From positions 1 to 64,000 of the forward strand of contig CALNHX010007708.1 in assembly GCA_940337035.1 (NCBI GenBank): a stretch of 64,000 bases of DNA, in the 5' to 3' direction. Every line of letters begins with the position of its first letter. The first letter of the stretch is position 1. Of the stretch, positions 33,790-45,211 are shown in pieces. The translations under genes were made by a program, and so were the position numbers. This DNA comes from Agriotes lineatus (Eukaryota > Arthropoda > Insecta > Coleoptera > Elateridae). Below the pieces are notes generated by a model. That model did not search any database. It was given only the letters and a program-made list of their open reading frames with translations, and was not told the DNA's origin.

Positions 33790-34501
33790 TAAGTGTGCTA
33801 AATCAGCTGAAAAGTGAAATTCGCGATGTGACAGGTCTGGTGAAAGAGTTAATAGATGTGATTTGTGTAGTCGAGTTGAACATCAAAATTAACTTGTCTA
33901 CACGTTAAAACGCAATTTCCAGCACAGCCAACAAACCCTTTTACTCCAAATAACAATAAGCGAAACTCGAAAAGGGAAAGTTCTTCTCGACAGAATATTT
34001 CAATCTCTTGTGCTACAATAGAGCTTAGCTGGACAATCCTATTGTACTAAAAAGAATAGGGAATGTCCCTTCCATTCAGGCGCACCATATATAAAGATAG
34101 TAGCTTAGTTTTCGAGAGCACTTTTACTTTAACTGTTACTTTTACGTAACGTCAGTTCACTTCATTCACTTCGCGTAATATCGCTTGACTTAATATCGCG
34201 TTTTCTGCATATACCGACTTGTACGCATTTTGCTGAGTCGAGCACCAAGGTCTTTAATTAATAAATAATTCGGTATCGAAAACCAGGCTACTCACAATTC
34301 GCACTTGTATTTTAAATTAATTTTAACGAATTTGTATATGTTGTAGTTTGTTCGTGTATTCTAAAGTAATAAAAGGAATGTTGTTGATTTCCACAAACGG
34401 TTGTATTTTACTGAACTTAATTTCATAGTAATAAACAACATAATAGTTCCAGCGGGAACCACAAAAAGTGGTAACCCGCGGCAAAGAGACTAAAGTGGGA
34501 A
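33790..34501. other. No gene seen; within Penelope-derived DNA
   Basis: Lies between the two minus-strand Penelope fragments. Frames are broken and no motif is recognisable, so it probably holds other insertions. Confidence 0.4.
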
Positions 34502-34714
34502 TTAGTGAGGTACTCTGGCAAGTACGCATGCCCGTTCGAATTCTAAGGTTTGGCCATTTGTAAAAGTATGTTCAGCTACGACTGATTTTGTAATGCGGTT
34601 GTGTTTGCAGTCGCCTTTATGTTCTCGAAGTTTTAGATCAATGGAACGACCAGTCTCTCCAAAGTAACTCGAGCAGCAAGAACAAGGAATGCGATATATA
34701 GTCAGTTTCGACAT
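34502..34714 (-). pseudogene. Penelope-like GIY-YIG endonuclease fragment
   Basis: About 70 codons: KLTIYRIPCSCCSSYFGETG, RSIDLKLREHKGDC, KSVVAEHTFTNGQTLEFERA. This is the YRIPC.CG..Y.G.TGRS...R..EH domain with Y, R and E/H landmarks used by Penelope elements, where it sits after the reverse transcriptase. The frame ends shortly after VLARVP. It belongs with the C-terminal piece at 33228-33570. Confidence 0.8.
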
Positions 34715-34779
34715 AGTGTCACTCTTTACTTAAGCGCCGGTTGATGAAGTCCTAGTGATACTTAAAGACCTATTGCTTG

Positions 34780-35135
34780 CAGACCAAGTAGAACTTGTTG
34801 AAATATGTTTGAAAAAGACATACTTCAGTTGGAATAACAAAATATACGAACAGGTGAAAGGAGCGGCTATGGGTTTACCGCTATCACTTGTAATCGTTAA
34901 TATTTACATGGAGGCATTTGAAACAAAGGCTCTCGAACTATCACAATTGAAAGATTGAAACCGAAATGCTGGTTTAGATATGGAAACGATACTTTTGTCA
35001 TCTGCTCACACGGACGAGAGACATTGGATGTGTTTCTAAAACACTTGAATTCTGTACATCAGAACATACAATTCACAATCGAAGTGGAGGAAAATGGCGG
35101 TGTGTGGTATTATTTATTTCAGCTTGGATATAAAA
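34780..35135 (+). pseudogene. Penelope-like reverse transcriptase fragment, opposite orientation
   Basis: Two frames joined at about 34955 give YFSWNNKIYEQVKGAAMGLP, LSLVIVNIYMEAFETKAL, then KPKCWFRYGNDTFVICSHGR and LKHLNSVHQNIQFTIEVEEN. This is the GA.MGSPLSP..A...ME.FE.....PKCWFRYVDDTFVIW.HG block of Penelope reverse transcriptases. The catalytic YVDD is changed to YGND. It points away from the adjacent minus-strand GIY-YIG piece, so the two are not one continuous copy. Confidence 0.8.
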
Positions 35136-35730
35136 ATATTCATCCACATTCTATTATTGAAAATCTATATTTAAATTTCGTAAACATTCTTTATATCTTA
35201 CATATTTTACCATTTGTGTAAAAAAAGTTATAAACTGTTCATACTTATAGGAATGTATAGATCAACCCTCTAATTAGCCTTTTGATAATTAAATCGTGTA
35301 CTTGTGCTGAAACAAGTAACAATTTATGTATTTATTGAAAGATTTATAAACGAATTGACATATTTATGAAGTATAATCTAACTGGGCTAACGTGCTTTAA
35401 GAAGTAGTATTCTTCAATTTTAACCCTGGAGTGTTTCTAGTGTATATGTTTTCAAAAATATTTTTTCTTGTATTGCTTTTAGTAAGTAATAAGTTACACT
35501 TTAGGTTTTTACTTCCCTCCTCTAAAACACAAGGGAAGTATTGCAATCGCAAAAAAATCACCTTCTGAGATTTCTTCAGATCTTCACGTTTCAGGATCCC
35601 TATACGATAAAAATCAGGTTTTGTCAATTCCCTCGGTTTGTCTGTATGTCTGTCTGTCTGTTGGAGGTAGAACTCAAGAAATATTTGTTGGAGGAAGACG
35701 ATATTTTGCGAGAGAATTATATGTTTCTTC
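35136..35730. repeat. Non-coding; dispersed repeat copy at about 35520-35720
   Basis: Contains CTTCACGTTTCAGGATCCCT, a TCTGTATGTCTGTCTGTCTG run and GAAGACGATATTTTGCGAG, related to about 10110-10240. Type unknown. Confidence 0.5.
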
Positions 35731-38230
35731 GTCTTAGTGAGCCGTTTTCAAATCTTTGGATGTAGGCTTCCCTAATATCTTTCTACCTATTTCGGTCTTG
35801 GGCAACCCTATACCAGCCCAGTCCTGATGTTTTTTAAATATCGTCACAGTATCGTGTTTGAGGTTGCCCTGCACCTTTCTGTTCCGTCCATGGCCTCCAT
35901 TTAATAAGTTTTCTACTCCAGTTTCTTTTATATCTTGCCACATGTAAAGCTCAGTTCCATTTCAGCTTTGCTATTCTTCTAATTATATCTTCAACTCCAG
36001 CTTTTGTCGTATCCACATGTTAGTTTTTCGATCTTTCAAACTTATTTTTAAGATTTTTCCTTCTATTGCTTTTTGGTTTATTTGAGTTTCTCCACTATTG
36101 ATCTCATGAGCCCAGGTTTGCGCCCCACTAGTTATCACGGGAGGGATATATTGGTTATAACATTCTGACTTCAGATGTAAAGGTCCATAACTTATTTTAG
36201 TTTTTCATACGCCACCCAGGTTTGTTTTATTCTTTTATATATTTCTAGTGTATGATTTGCTTTTCCTATTTTGATAATCTGCCTTAGATAGTCGTACTTT
36301 TCTATACATTCAATGTCGTGGTACTCTAATACGTATTATGCTCCCTGCATCGTGCTCTATGTTTGTTATCTAATTCGTTTTTTTCAAGTTCAACTTAAGC
36401 CCTACTCTGAATGAGGTAGTGTGAACGTCAGTAATCATACTTTCTAATTTCTCTTTTGTATTTCCAAAATGTTGTCTGCAAATCGCAGGTGGTTCAGTCG
36501 CTCCCCAGCGATGTTCAATTCGTTGTTATCCCAGTTAATATTTTTAAAAGAATCTTCTAAAATAAATGTAAATAGTTTGGGCGACATGTTAACCTCTTGT
36601 CGAATAACTCTCTCTATTGCAGTGGTTATTGCTCTCTAAATGACGATAATTTAATTTTAAATAAATAACGAGAGCTACCAAAGCAAATATTTTTAGTTTG
36701 GGTTCGTCAAAGAACTAATGAATTAACTAAGTAACTCAAGTTTAAATAAATGATCGTAAGCCCCTACTTGTGATTTAATCTACCTGCAATTTAAATTTTG
36801 TTGGCTAAACTCGCGGCAGACTCAAGGTATGGGTTCACAGTTAGTTTTTGAAATTTATTCGTACGCCACTGGAGCGTAGGTCAAATGCAAACTAATATGC
36901 TTAATTCGAGCTAATCTGTCACAAATTTATGTTATGAAATTTATCAAGTGCTGGTCGTTCAGTGTTTTTCAATATTAATTACAACAACTCAGTGAGCAGA
37001 TCTAACAGGTAATTTTAAATTCTCCCGCTTAATTGAAGCGTCAGTAACTCGTCTTTTGTTTTTTAAGCGAAAACACAACTTCGTTGTTTTTCAAATCGAC
37101 GCTGCAGAATCCTAACCTCACTTCTACATTTTCCAATTATCAGATCTAGGCTAACTGAAGGTTTGAAATGCCTGGAATCAGCTTCGGAGCAGCTTTCTTT
37201 GTGTGTCCGATAAGTTTCACGTCCGTAGCATTTAAATTGGCTTCATAAACTGACCTTATAATTTGACGCAGGCAGCGCCTCGATGCTCGGAAGGGTCGAA
37301 CTGGGCCAAATCTTCTGCGGGGGTGCCTGGAATGAAGTGCCGTGCATGCAGGAGCTGGATGGGGTTGCCGGTGATGTGTTACTTATTACTGGCATTCCTT
37401 TGCAAATATGATTACTACTTCAAGTCTGATTTATTTTACTTATTGCAATTAGATACCATCTCCCATTCTGAGCTTTTATGAATTATTCATTACTTTGCAG
37501 TGCTCACAGAGGTGGGATTCAAGGCTTAAAACCATTGCACTAGGGTCGCGTTCTTATGGATCTGTTTAATAAGATTCGAATATATGTGATCGATTTCGTA
37601 ACGTTTTGATCATAGCCCACTTTTCAACTGTAACAAAGACTTTTTTGTAGTCAATGAGTGCTATCTACAGTGGGATATTATATTCTGTTACCTTCTCAGC
37701 GAATGTCCTCATCGTCTGTAAATGTTCTTGTGCTGCAGCCTTTCCTGAAAGCTGCTTGTTTCTTAGGTTGGTAAAAGTCGAGCTGTTTTGTTAATTGGTT
37801 TATTATAATCCTCGAAAATAACTTGTAGATTTGGGATAGTAAACTAATGGGTCTACAGTTCTCCACGTTCGCAATATCTAATTTTTTGGGTATTAGTATG
37901 ACGACGGCATTTGTCCAGCTCGAGGAGATATTTTCTGCTTCTAAATATTGGTTAAACATTTTTCCAATTTTTCCAAAACTGAATTTCCACCGTCTTTTAA
38001 CATTTCGGCTTCTACCCCATCTTCTCCTGCCGATTTCACGTTTCTTGCCTGCCTCAGAGCGTTTTCGATTTCTTCCATATTTACTGATGGTATTTCTGCC
38101 GAGTTTACATTTACTGTTGTCCTTCTTCGTATTTCTTCCGTTGTATCGTTCTTTACTTTGCACCCATATCATTCCTTGTAGAATGGTTTTACAGTTGTTA
38201 GAATTTCTTATCAGATATAATAGTACCATG
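35731..38230 (-). pseudogene. Second RTE-type LINE, badly decayed, with an insertion
   Basis: Pieces in several minus-strand frames line up in the order of one reverse transcriptase: RNVKSAGEDGVEAEMLKDGG near 38050, NAVVILIPKKLDIANVENC and RPISLLSQIYKLF near 37850, QTMRTFAEKVTEYNIPL near 37700, RYEIDHIYSNLIKQIHKNAT near 37570, RQEVNMSPKLFTFILEDSF and RLNHLRFADN near 36560 (catalytic FAD), TSGAQTWAHEIN near 36130, and GAGQPQTRYCDDI with VAQDRN near 35830 at the C-terminus. This is the HmRTE-like arrangement. About 860 bases at roughly 36640-37500 are foreign. Many stops and frameshifts. Confidence 0.7.
36640..37500. other. Insertion inside the decayed LINE, with a GC-rich exon-like piece
   Basis: Interrupts the RT between blocks that should be adjacent. 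At about 37272-37371 (plus) a GC-rich segment lies between an acceptor-like TTTGACGCAG and a GT at 37372 (TTGCCG|GTGATG); two frames stay open, one giving GRVELGQIFCGGAWNEVPCM. It stands out from its AT-rich surroundings but no family was recognised. Ends of the insertion could not be paired. Confidence 0.35.
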
Positions 38231-40862
38231 TTTTTCCCTTTGTTTTAGTATCTCCTTTTTATGCCAGTTTTTTTTATTCCCCTATTCATAGAAATGAATT
38301 ATTGAGTTTCAGATAGAAATATGTAGGCATAAACAATGAATTTACAGAAACGAGGAATAAAATTATTCTGCTGCTGCTTCTGTAGTACCTTCAACCATAT
38401 TTTTTGCACGAAGCTGAAGATGATTATTTTTAGGAGTTTTTGCATTCATCAGAAGATCTCGACCAACTTAAACTTTTAGTAACATTATTACGAAGAGCAG
38501 CTATTTAGTTAGCTCAAATATTAAAATATTACAAAAATGTTATCACTTTAGTAAATATACTTAATTTTATACAAAGCGTCTCTATTAATAAGTTTGTCTG
38601 TCTCGCATTTATATACATCATACTATTTTATACTTTTCTTTAATTAAGGGAAAATCTGTAATTGCAAGCGAATTTATAATTTAATAACATCCATTTAATA
38701 CATTTTTAGCATAGTTTAAACAGCTCATCTACAAAGCAACACATTCTGACAAATTTATCTCTCACCCATCTAGTAAATGCTATTTTAATCCTCAGATGCA
38801 ATCTTGTGGGGCCTAGCGGAGTGCCAGAGCAAGGCCTTTGATTTTCTAAAAACTCCCGATATTCGGAGTTTTGTAGCTGTCCTAAGCGATATTTTAAAAG
38901 CATCTCTATTTCAGTTTCTAAGAACTTTGTAAATACGCCCGAGCGCCCATTTCTATGCGTTCCTCATGTTCACAAAGGAATACTTTCAAAAGATGCTCGA
39001 CAATATGAATACGTGCGGTGGTTTTTATGACTGTAGAGGGTGGTCTGTTTGAGTGCATTCAAAACGTGTCAGGTTAACAGGCGATTACAAGTACTGAACG
39101 TTGTTCTAGTGGCTTATATATAAATGGAATTAAGCTGAAGCGAAATTATAAATAGCTGTTTTAGTGTGTAACTAGTAAAAACTCTGATAAACATAGCTCG
39201 TGATTTTACACCTTCACATTAATGTTCTAGAATCTAGAGCATTTTAGCGGCTTTATAAATCAAAGAAGCTCTTTGAAGATGATTGAAAATGATGAGATTT
39301 TATGGCATATTCCTTGCAACCTTGACGTGTCGCCACGCTGCTTTCTCATTGTCTTTAAGTTTCAATGAACACTCATCTGCATTGTAACTCGGGTGAAAGT
39401 AAGATTTTTTGATATTTCGTTTACTCAACTGTGTTGATTATTAAGCTTTTATTGCAGAATAGACCATAAATAACGACTTTGGAAACAACCTCTTGGCCAC
39501 AACTCAGAATGATTATTATAAAAATTAATTCTTCAAAATATTTAGTTTTTACATAAAATAGTACTTTTTTGACATTTTTAATACTTATAAGCATTTCTAA
39601 ACATATTTTAATACGGCAAAATTTATAAAGCCTTTGCTTTTAGAATAATTATATTATCTGCAATTAATATATTCAATTTCAGGATTTCTTCAATTTTAAA
39701 AAAGAGGTATTTTTAACAAATCGGGGTCAGCAGAAGTTTAACATATGTTCATAGCCTATCATTAATGGCATATATTGTCATGATTATTTATTTATACATA
39801 TAATGTTAAAGTAATAATCGAAGAATGAACATAACGATTGATACCTTATTTAGATTTCAAAGATAAATTGTAATACAAGTTCAATTGCATAATTAATATG
39901 AGACTTAAATTATAGTTACTTTTACTAAAAAGACCTATTTTATGTTCACTCTTATAAAGGCATAATATACAGGTCCATAACTTTAATATAAAGAATAATA
40001 TCGAACTGTTACAATTATTATATTTGTTAAATTTAGTAACCATTTAAATTTAGTAATTAAGTGGGAAGCTTGGAAATAAGTGGATATAAAAACATCAAGT
40101 CAGAATTGTATTACTTATGTTTTGAAATATTAAAAATACTAGCTGAAACCCGCGGCATATGCCGCATTTAAAATGTACGACAAATGTAATAACTTTTGTT
40201 GCACTAAAGAAAGTTTTAAAAGCACGCTAGAGATTGGTAGTAAGGAAAAGTTCCAAAAAATATATTTTCAAATGGAAAGTTTCTGGAAAGGAAATGCTCG
40301 CCTCTGGAAGGCGTCCTAATTAATACGACATTGTTGGTACGCAGTCAAAAAAAAATCAGGAAAGAATTAATACTCATGAGATTATAAGTGAGAATTATTT
40401 GTGCCACCGAAATAATTTTCAGCTGCTTGCAATCTGTGTTTCTTTTCGGGTTTAAGCCGTTGAGCGTCATAAAAATATAAATGCGGTAACTCAAGTCTCC
40501 AGTTACGCCGTTACTGTTATTGTTAAATAACTCGATTAATTATTATTTCTTTGTCATTTTAAACTGAAATTATTATTATTATCCCTATAATAGCAACCAT
40601 AAGTAACTGTTTATAATGTTTATATGCTAGCGAGTTGTTCTTAAATCGCTAGTGAATTAATAGTAAAGTACATTTTTTTTCTATAATTTTCAAGGTCAAC
40701 TCTAGGGGAAAAGTTGCATTCCTGCAGGGTCCCTAGCTTTAATAATGTTGGTATATAGATTTTCAGTTCTTTTCTTCCATTAAAAAAATGATTGTCATTT
40801 TGATAGATATGTCATAATAGTGGGTAAAACGAACAGCATAGTAAAATATTGCAAATCCTTTA
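38231..40862. other. No gene seen
   Basis: AT-rich DNA with short chance frames. At 40137-40165 CTAGCTGAAACCCGCGGCAT contains the hairpin GCGGCATATGCCGC and may be the edge of an unknown repeat. Confidence 0.45.
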
Positions 40863-41232
40863 TCTAAAAGACGTGTCTGTCTGGGACGCTGTTTCAGCAG
40901 CCAAACCGTAAGAGATAGAGAAAAAAGTTATGAAAGTTATATGTTTGGAATGGTCATGTCAGGTCAGGAACCGAATTTCAGTCACGTGACACTTCCGGTT
41001 TTCGAAAAATCACGTGATTTCCGTCTGTCTGGGACGCTGTTTCAGCAGCCAAACCGTAAGAAATAGAGAACAAAGTTATGAAAGTTATATGTTTGGAATG
41101 GTCATGTCAGGTCAGGAACCGAATTTCAGTCACGTGACACTTCCGGTTTTCGAGAAATCACGTGATTTCCGTCCGTCCGGGACGGTCTTTTTTGTTTTAT
41201 TAAATGAGACATTTGTCTCACTGGACTGCTAG
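40863..41232 (+). mobile_element. Non-autonomous Helitron, copy 2
   Basis: Begins TCTAAAAGACGTGTCTGTCT after an A. Ends with the hairpin TGAGACATTTGTCTCA (41205-41220), then CTGGACTGCTAG and T. Two repeats of about 150 bases, each with GGGACGCTGTTTCAGCAGCC and AAATCACGTGATTTCCGTC, make up the body. It is the same family as 27267-27681 in opposite orientation. Confidence 0.8.
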
Positions 41233-41642
41233 TTTATTAATTATTAAACTTACAATATTTGAAAATAAACATAATGACCGTTTGCAAAATTAAAGAAATT
41301 TGTCAAGAGTTCAAATTAAGAAACTTTGACATTCAAAATTGACACATAACCATAATTTTAAAAAAGTGCTACCAACACGAGGTATAAAAATTTCCTAGCG
41401 TTTTAATCACATATCTACCAACATTGTAACACTTTGACAGTTATTATAGAAAAAAAAACGTACTTTAGATTGTTCTACAAGTTAAGAAAAGGGAGAGTTT
41501 TACAGCGAATGTAAAAGTTTTACGTGAGCATGGACGAATCACTTTTCCAATGTGTTGAACATGCAATTTTTCCGTGTAGTTGACAAAAATATCTTTTTCA
41601 ATAATTTTGGTCAAAGTATGGAAGCGCAATTTTTACTGTACT
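41233..41642. other. No gene seen
   Basis: AT-rich, non-coding. Confidence 0.4.
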
Positions 41643-43215
41643 GTAAAAATGAACTACATGAATTAATAACAGATTGATCCATTTTCAAGTAAGCTTTATT
41701 CTATAAATGTATAATCGTTAATTTGTACAGAGTTCGGCAACGAAGCGGGGGTGGAAGATATTTCTAAAACTATGGAGTTACATGAATATTGTGTATATAA
41801 AAGTTGTAGGTACGAAAGTGGTGCACATTACTAAAATATTTTTGATTATACAGGGTGTCGCAAAAAAGTATGGCGAATCAAACTTACTTTCTTTAAATAG
41901 AATGCCCTATATTTGGGTAGCTTAAAAGTTTTGTATTGAAATACTCATCATTTTCAGATAAAGTTGTATGGGTCTAACGTCAACTGTTTTGGAGATATTA
42001 ACGATTTTATGCAAAAAAATGCTGAACTTTAGGCGACTGCTGTAAGCGACAGAAAACAATTGAATGAAGGAAAACGTTACCAAAAAATTATGATTTTTGT
42101 CAACTATCTTTCAAGTGTAAAATGATGGATCTGGGTATTAATTTTATATAGGGTGCTCAATATTTGCAAATTTAATCATTTCGATTTTTTCAAATGGAAC
42201 GCCCTGTATATTTTTGTATTTTTGAAGAGCCCTTTTAATGAGCTTTCTTTTGATACTTCATACTTCTAAGTTCAACTGTTTTTCAGATATGTGTGTTTGA
42301 ACATAAAAACAATTTAAACCCCTTAAGATGCTTTATTTCAAGGGATAAAAAACAAACGCCCTTAAAATAGTGATTTAAACGAGGATCTCTCTAAAAATAA
42401 AAGCACAAAACCAGGTTTAGAAAATATAAATTCAGTCAGTGTTGATGTAGGAAATTATAAACACGAAAAAACGATAAATGCAGGAATAAATTAATTATTT
42501 TAAAGGCGTTTGTTTTTTATCCCTTGAAATAAAGCATCTTAAGGGGTTTAAATTGTTTTTTATGTTTAAACTCGCATATCTGAAAAACAGTTAAAACTTA
42601 AGAGGTATGAAGTAACATATCAAAAGAAAGTTCATTAAAAGAGCTCTTCAGAAATACAAAAACATACAGGGCGTTCCATTTGAAAAAAAAATCGAAATTA
42701 AATTTGTATAACATTAATACCCAGATCCACCATTTTACACTTGAAAGATAGTTTACAAAAATCATAATTTTTTGGTAACGTTTTCCTTCATTCAATTGTT
42801 TTCTGTCGCTTACAGCAGTCACCTGAAGTTCAGCATTTTTTTTGCATAAAATCGTTAATATCTCCAAAACAGTTGACGTTAGACCCATACAACTTTATCT
42901 GAAAATGATATGAGTATTTCAATACAAAACTTTTAAGCTACCTAAATATACGGCATTCTATTTAAAAAAAATAATTTTGATCCGCCACACTTTTTTGAGA
43001 CACTCTGTATAATCAAAACTATTTTAGTAATGTGCACCACCTTAGTACCTACAACTTTTATATACTCAATATTTATGCAACTCTCATAGTTTTAGAAATA
43101 TCTTCAACCCCCGCTTCGTTGCCGGACCCTGTACAAATTAACCATTGTACATTATAGAATAGAGCTTACTTGAAAATGGATGAATCTGTTATTAATTCAT
43201 TTAGTTCATTTTTAG
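41643..43215. mobile_element. 1.57-kb fold-back: two 720-bp inverted arms
   Basis: The left arm (41643 to about 42370) is repeated in inverted form at about 42495-43215 around a spacer of some 125 bases. Within the arms TACAGGGTGTCGCAAAAAAG (41850) faces TACAGAGTGTCTCAAAAAAG (complement of 42990-43009), each with TA outside, which looks like the terminus of a Tc1/mariner-type element; but the inverted similarity runs about 200 bases further out on both sides. Arms differ by scattered substitutions and small indels. No protein motif is recognisable; the 42598-42888 frame is arm sequence. Confidence 0.8.
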
Positions 43216-43759
43216 GTGAAATCAATATGATTTTGAGCAGTTATGAAAAGTATCAAAAAGTCACTTTTTTTAATGTCACCAATGGCAATGTGAAAAAATA
43301 ATACATTATAAGAAAAAGAAAAGCATAATTTTTACCAAGATGTGAGTTTGCAGCTCAAGGGCGATGCTGAGCACTACAAATAAACAGAGGGAAAAATGGT
43401 GTTCTGCCCTGCCGCGTATATACAATTTTTTCAACTGCCAGGATCAGAACCGTAAGAAACATATTTTTCGACGACTCACATCGAAAGTAGATTTTTCTCA
43501 CTGTCATTTGAAAACAGAAAATTGACATTTACCGCTGAGTGTGCGTTTTCATCACTTTGCCGCTCACCGAGCGTTTTGGGTTTCCACGTGAACAAAATAG
43601 GTAGCCACGTCCGAATGTTTCCTTGACAATGCCCGTCATTTGTCGAAATAATCGCGTCACATGTCTAATAGACTGCACGAGTAATGTTAACTTGATTGTC
43701 AATTAATATTTGCAATAAAATGAAATATGATATTTTCCATTAATAATATGCTCAGTCGT
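43216..43759. other. No gene seen
   Basis: Non-coding; a GC-richer patch around 43390-43640 has no open frame of note. Confidence 0.4.
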
Positions 43760-43896
43760 CGAAAAAATAGTATGTATGTTTCGAGCTAAAAGTGCGCTTG
43801 CCACTTTTGCATGATTGCTGGTTTCGGCTTTCACGTGCAAGCGGCAAGAATGCACTTTCAGCTCTTAACATACAATATACTATTTCATTACTCTAA
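43760..43896. repeat. Imperfect palindromic MITE
   Basis: AAATAGTATGTATGTTTCGA pairs with the complement near 43870-43890 (ACATACAATATACTATTT), and AAAGTGCGCTTGCC with GGCAAGAATGCACTTT. Non-coding. Confidence 0.6.
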
Positions 43897-43934
43897 ATCA
43901 AAATTATGCTGTAATACGGATTGGGCCATAATTA

Positions 43935-44123
43935 TAACGGGTGTTCATAAACAGTCGTCATCCCAGTAGGTTTCGACTTCAGAAACGTATGTCTATTAAA
44001 ATTGAGAATAAATGCGCTATGACAGTACTCAATGACGTTTCATTGTGTTGCACGAATTAATCAAAGATATAACATTTTGCTTTTCAAAGCAACTGGGATG
44101 ACGACTGTTTATGAACACCCGAT
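43935..44123. mobile_element. 189-bp MITE, CGGGTGTTCATAAACAG ends
   Basis: A perfect 30-base inverted repeat (CGGGTGTTCATAAACAGTCG, GTCATCCCAGT) occupies 43938-43967 and 44092-44121, with TA on both sides, indicating a Tc1/mariner-type non-autonomous element. The interior is non-coding. Confidence 0.85.
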
Positions 44124-44337
44124 ATATAACAGCAATGAGATAACATGAACAACAAAATAGAATGCTTAGGTAAGTAAGAGATGACCATACGAAAAAAAAA
44201 TTATTTTAGTAGGCATGTGTGGTTGACATCTGTCATAATTAAATGTGCGTCAGGCCTACTCCAATATTTGCTATTATGTTTATCTCTTTCTTACTCAAGC
44301 AATACGTGTTATTTTCTTGTGTTATCTTATTGCTGTT

Positions 44338-45084
44338 ACAGTGAAATTCCCCTTCGCGGAAACACGGTCACCTCCCTTGGACAGACAGTTTCACATGGTC
44401 CCGACCGACTCTCATATAATTTGCATTGTGTTAACTCCCTCTTGGACGGACATTCTCTTGAACGGACGCGGACACAAGAAAATGTTCTCTTAAACGGACA
44501 AAAAACAAAATAAAAAATAAACGCCTTGTCTCATTTTTCTGTCGCAAGTGTCGCTGTTGCATTTCTCAATCGCGCCGCGCGCCAACTTCGCTGCCTGCCT
44601 TCACTGAGGGACTTTCCCGGGGATTCACCGACTTCAATCTTTCGGTACACGCGGGGATTCAGTATTAGTCTGACGTCTATGCGGAAAAGACACAGTGGGC
44701 GACACATTCATTGTAGAAATGGCGCCAAATATAAAAATTCTCACGCTTAAACAAAAAATTGAGATTGTTGAAGTTCACAATAGGGAAAAGTTAAGTGTAA
44801 GGAACTTATCCAAGCGTTTTGATATCGGAAAAACAAACTGCTGATATAAAACATAAAGAAAGTATTTTGTATGTAGTAATATTTTGTAAGGTAACAAATC
44901 CTTATTTTTTCCTTAAGTTTTAAGTTTTTTGTTTACTTTAAAAACATTTACATACATATACGTTTTAAATGTCCCAATTTCTTTAATTACAGTTTTCATT
45001 AAAAAACCGAGTTTGTTTCGTATTTCTTTTAGGCGGACACCCCTCTTGAACGGACACTTTCAGTCGGTCTATATAATAATAAAC
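44338..45084 (+). mobile_element. Pogo/Tigger-like element, internally deleted and right-truncated
   Basis: Starts CAGTGAAATTCCCCTTCGCG, a pogo/Tigger-type terminus, followed by GGACGGAC-type subterminal repeats (CCTCTTGGACGGACATTC, CTTGAACGGACGCGG). The same subterminal motif recurs near the right side (CCTCTTGAACGGACACTTTC, about 45046-45065), but the matching inverted terminus is missing, so the right end is lost. A short N-terminal transposase piece lies at 44719-44844. Confidence 0.6.
44719..44844 (+). pseudogene. CENP-B-like N-terminal helix-turn-helix fragment
   Basis: 41 codons: MAPNIKILTLKQKIEIVEVH, NREKLSVRNLSKRFDIGKTN, C, stop. The pattern (LTLKEKxxII...xxG.S...LAK.FxIGKTxV) is the CENP-B N-terminal DNA-binding domain found at the start of pogo/Tigger/jerky transposases. 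The rest of the transposase is absent. Confidence 0.75.
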
Positions 45085-45211
45085 ACAGAAAGGAACATTA
45101 ACACATAAAATAACTTTTCATATCAAAACTTGTACATTCAAAATAACTTAAACAAAAAAAAATTACAAGTACTTTCTTAATTCAGCAATTTTTGTCTGAA
45201 TTATGTTAGAC

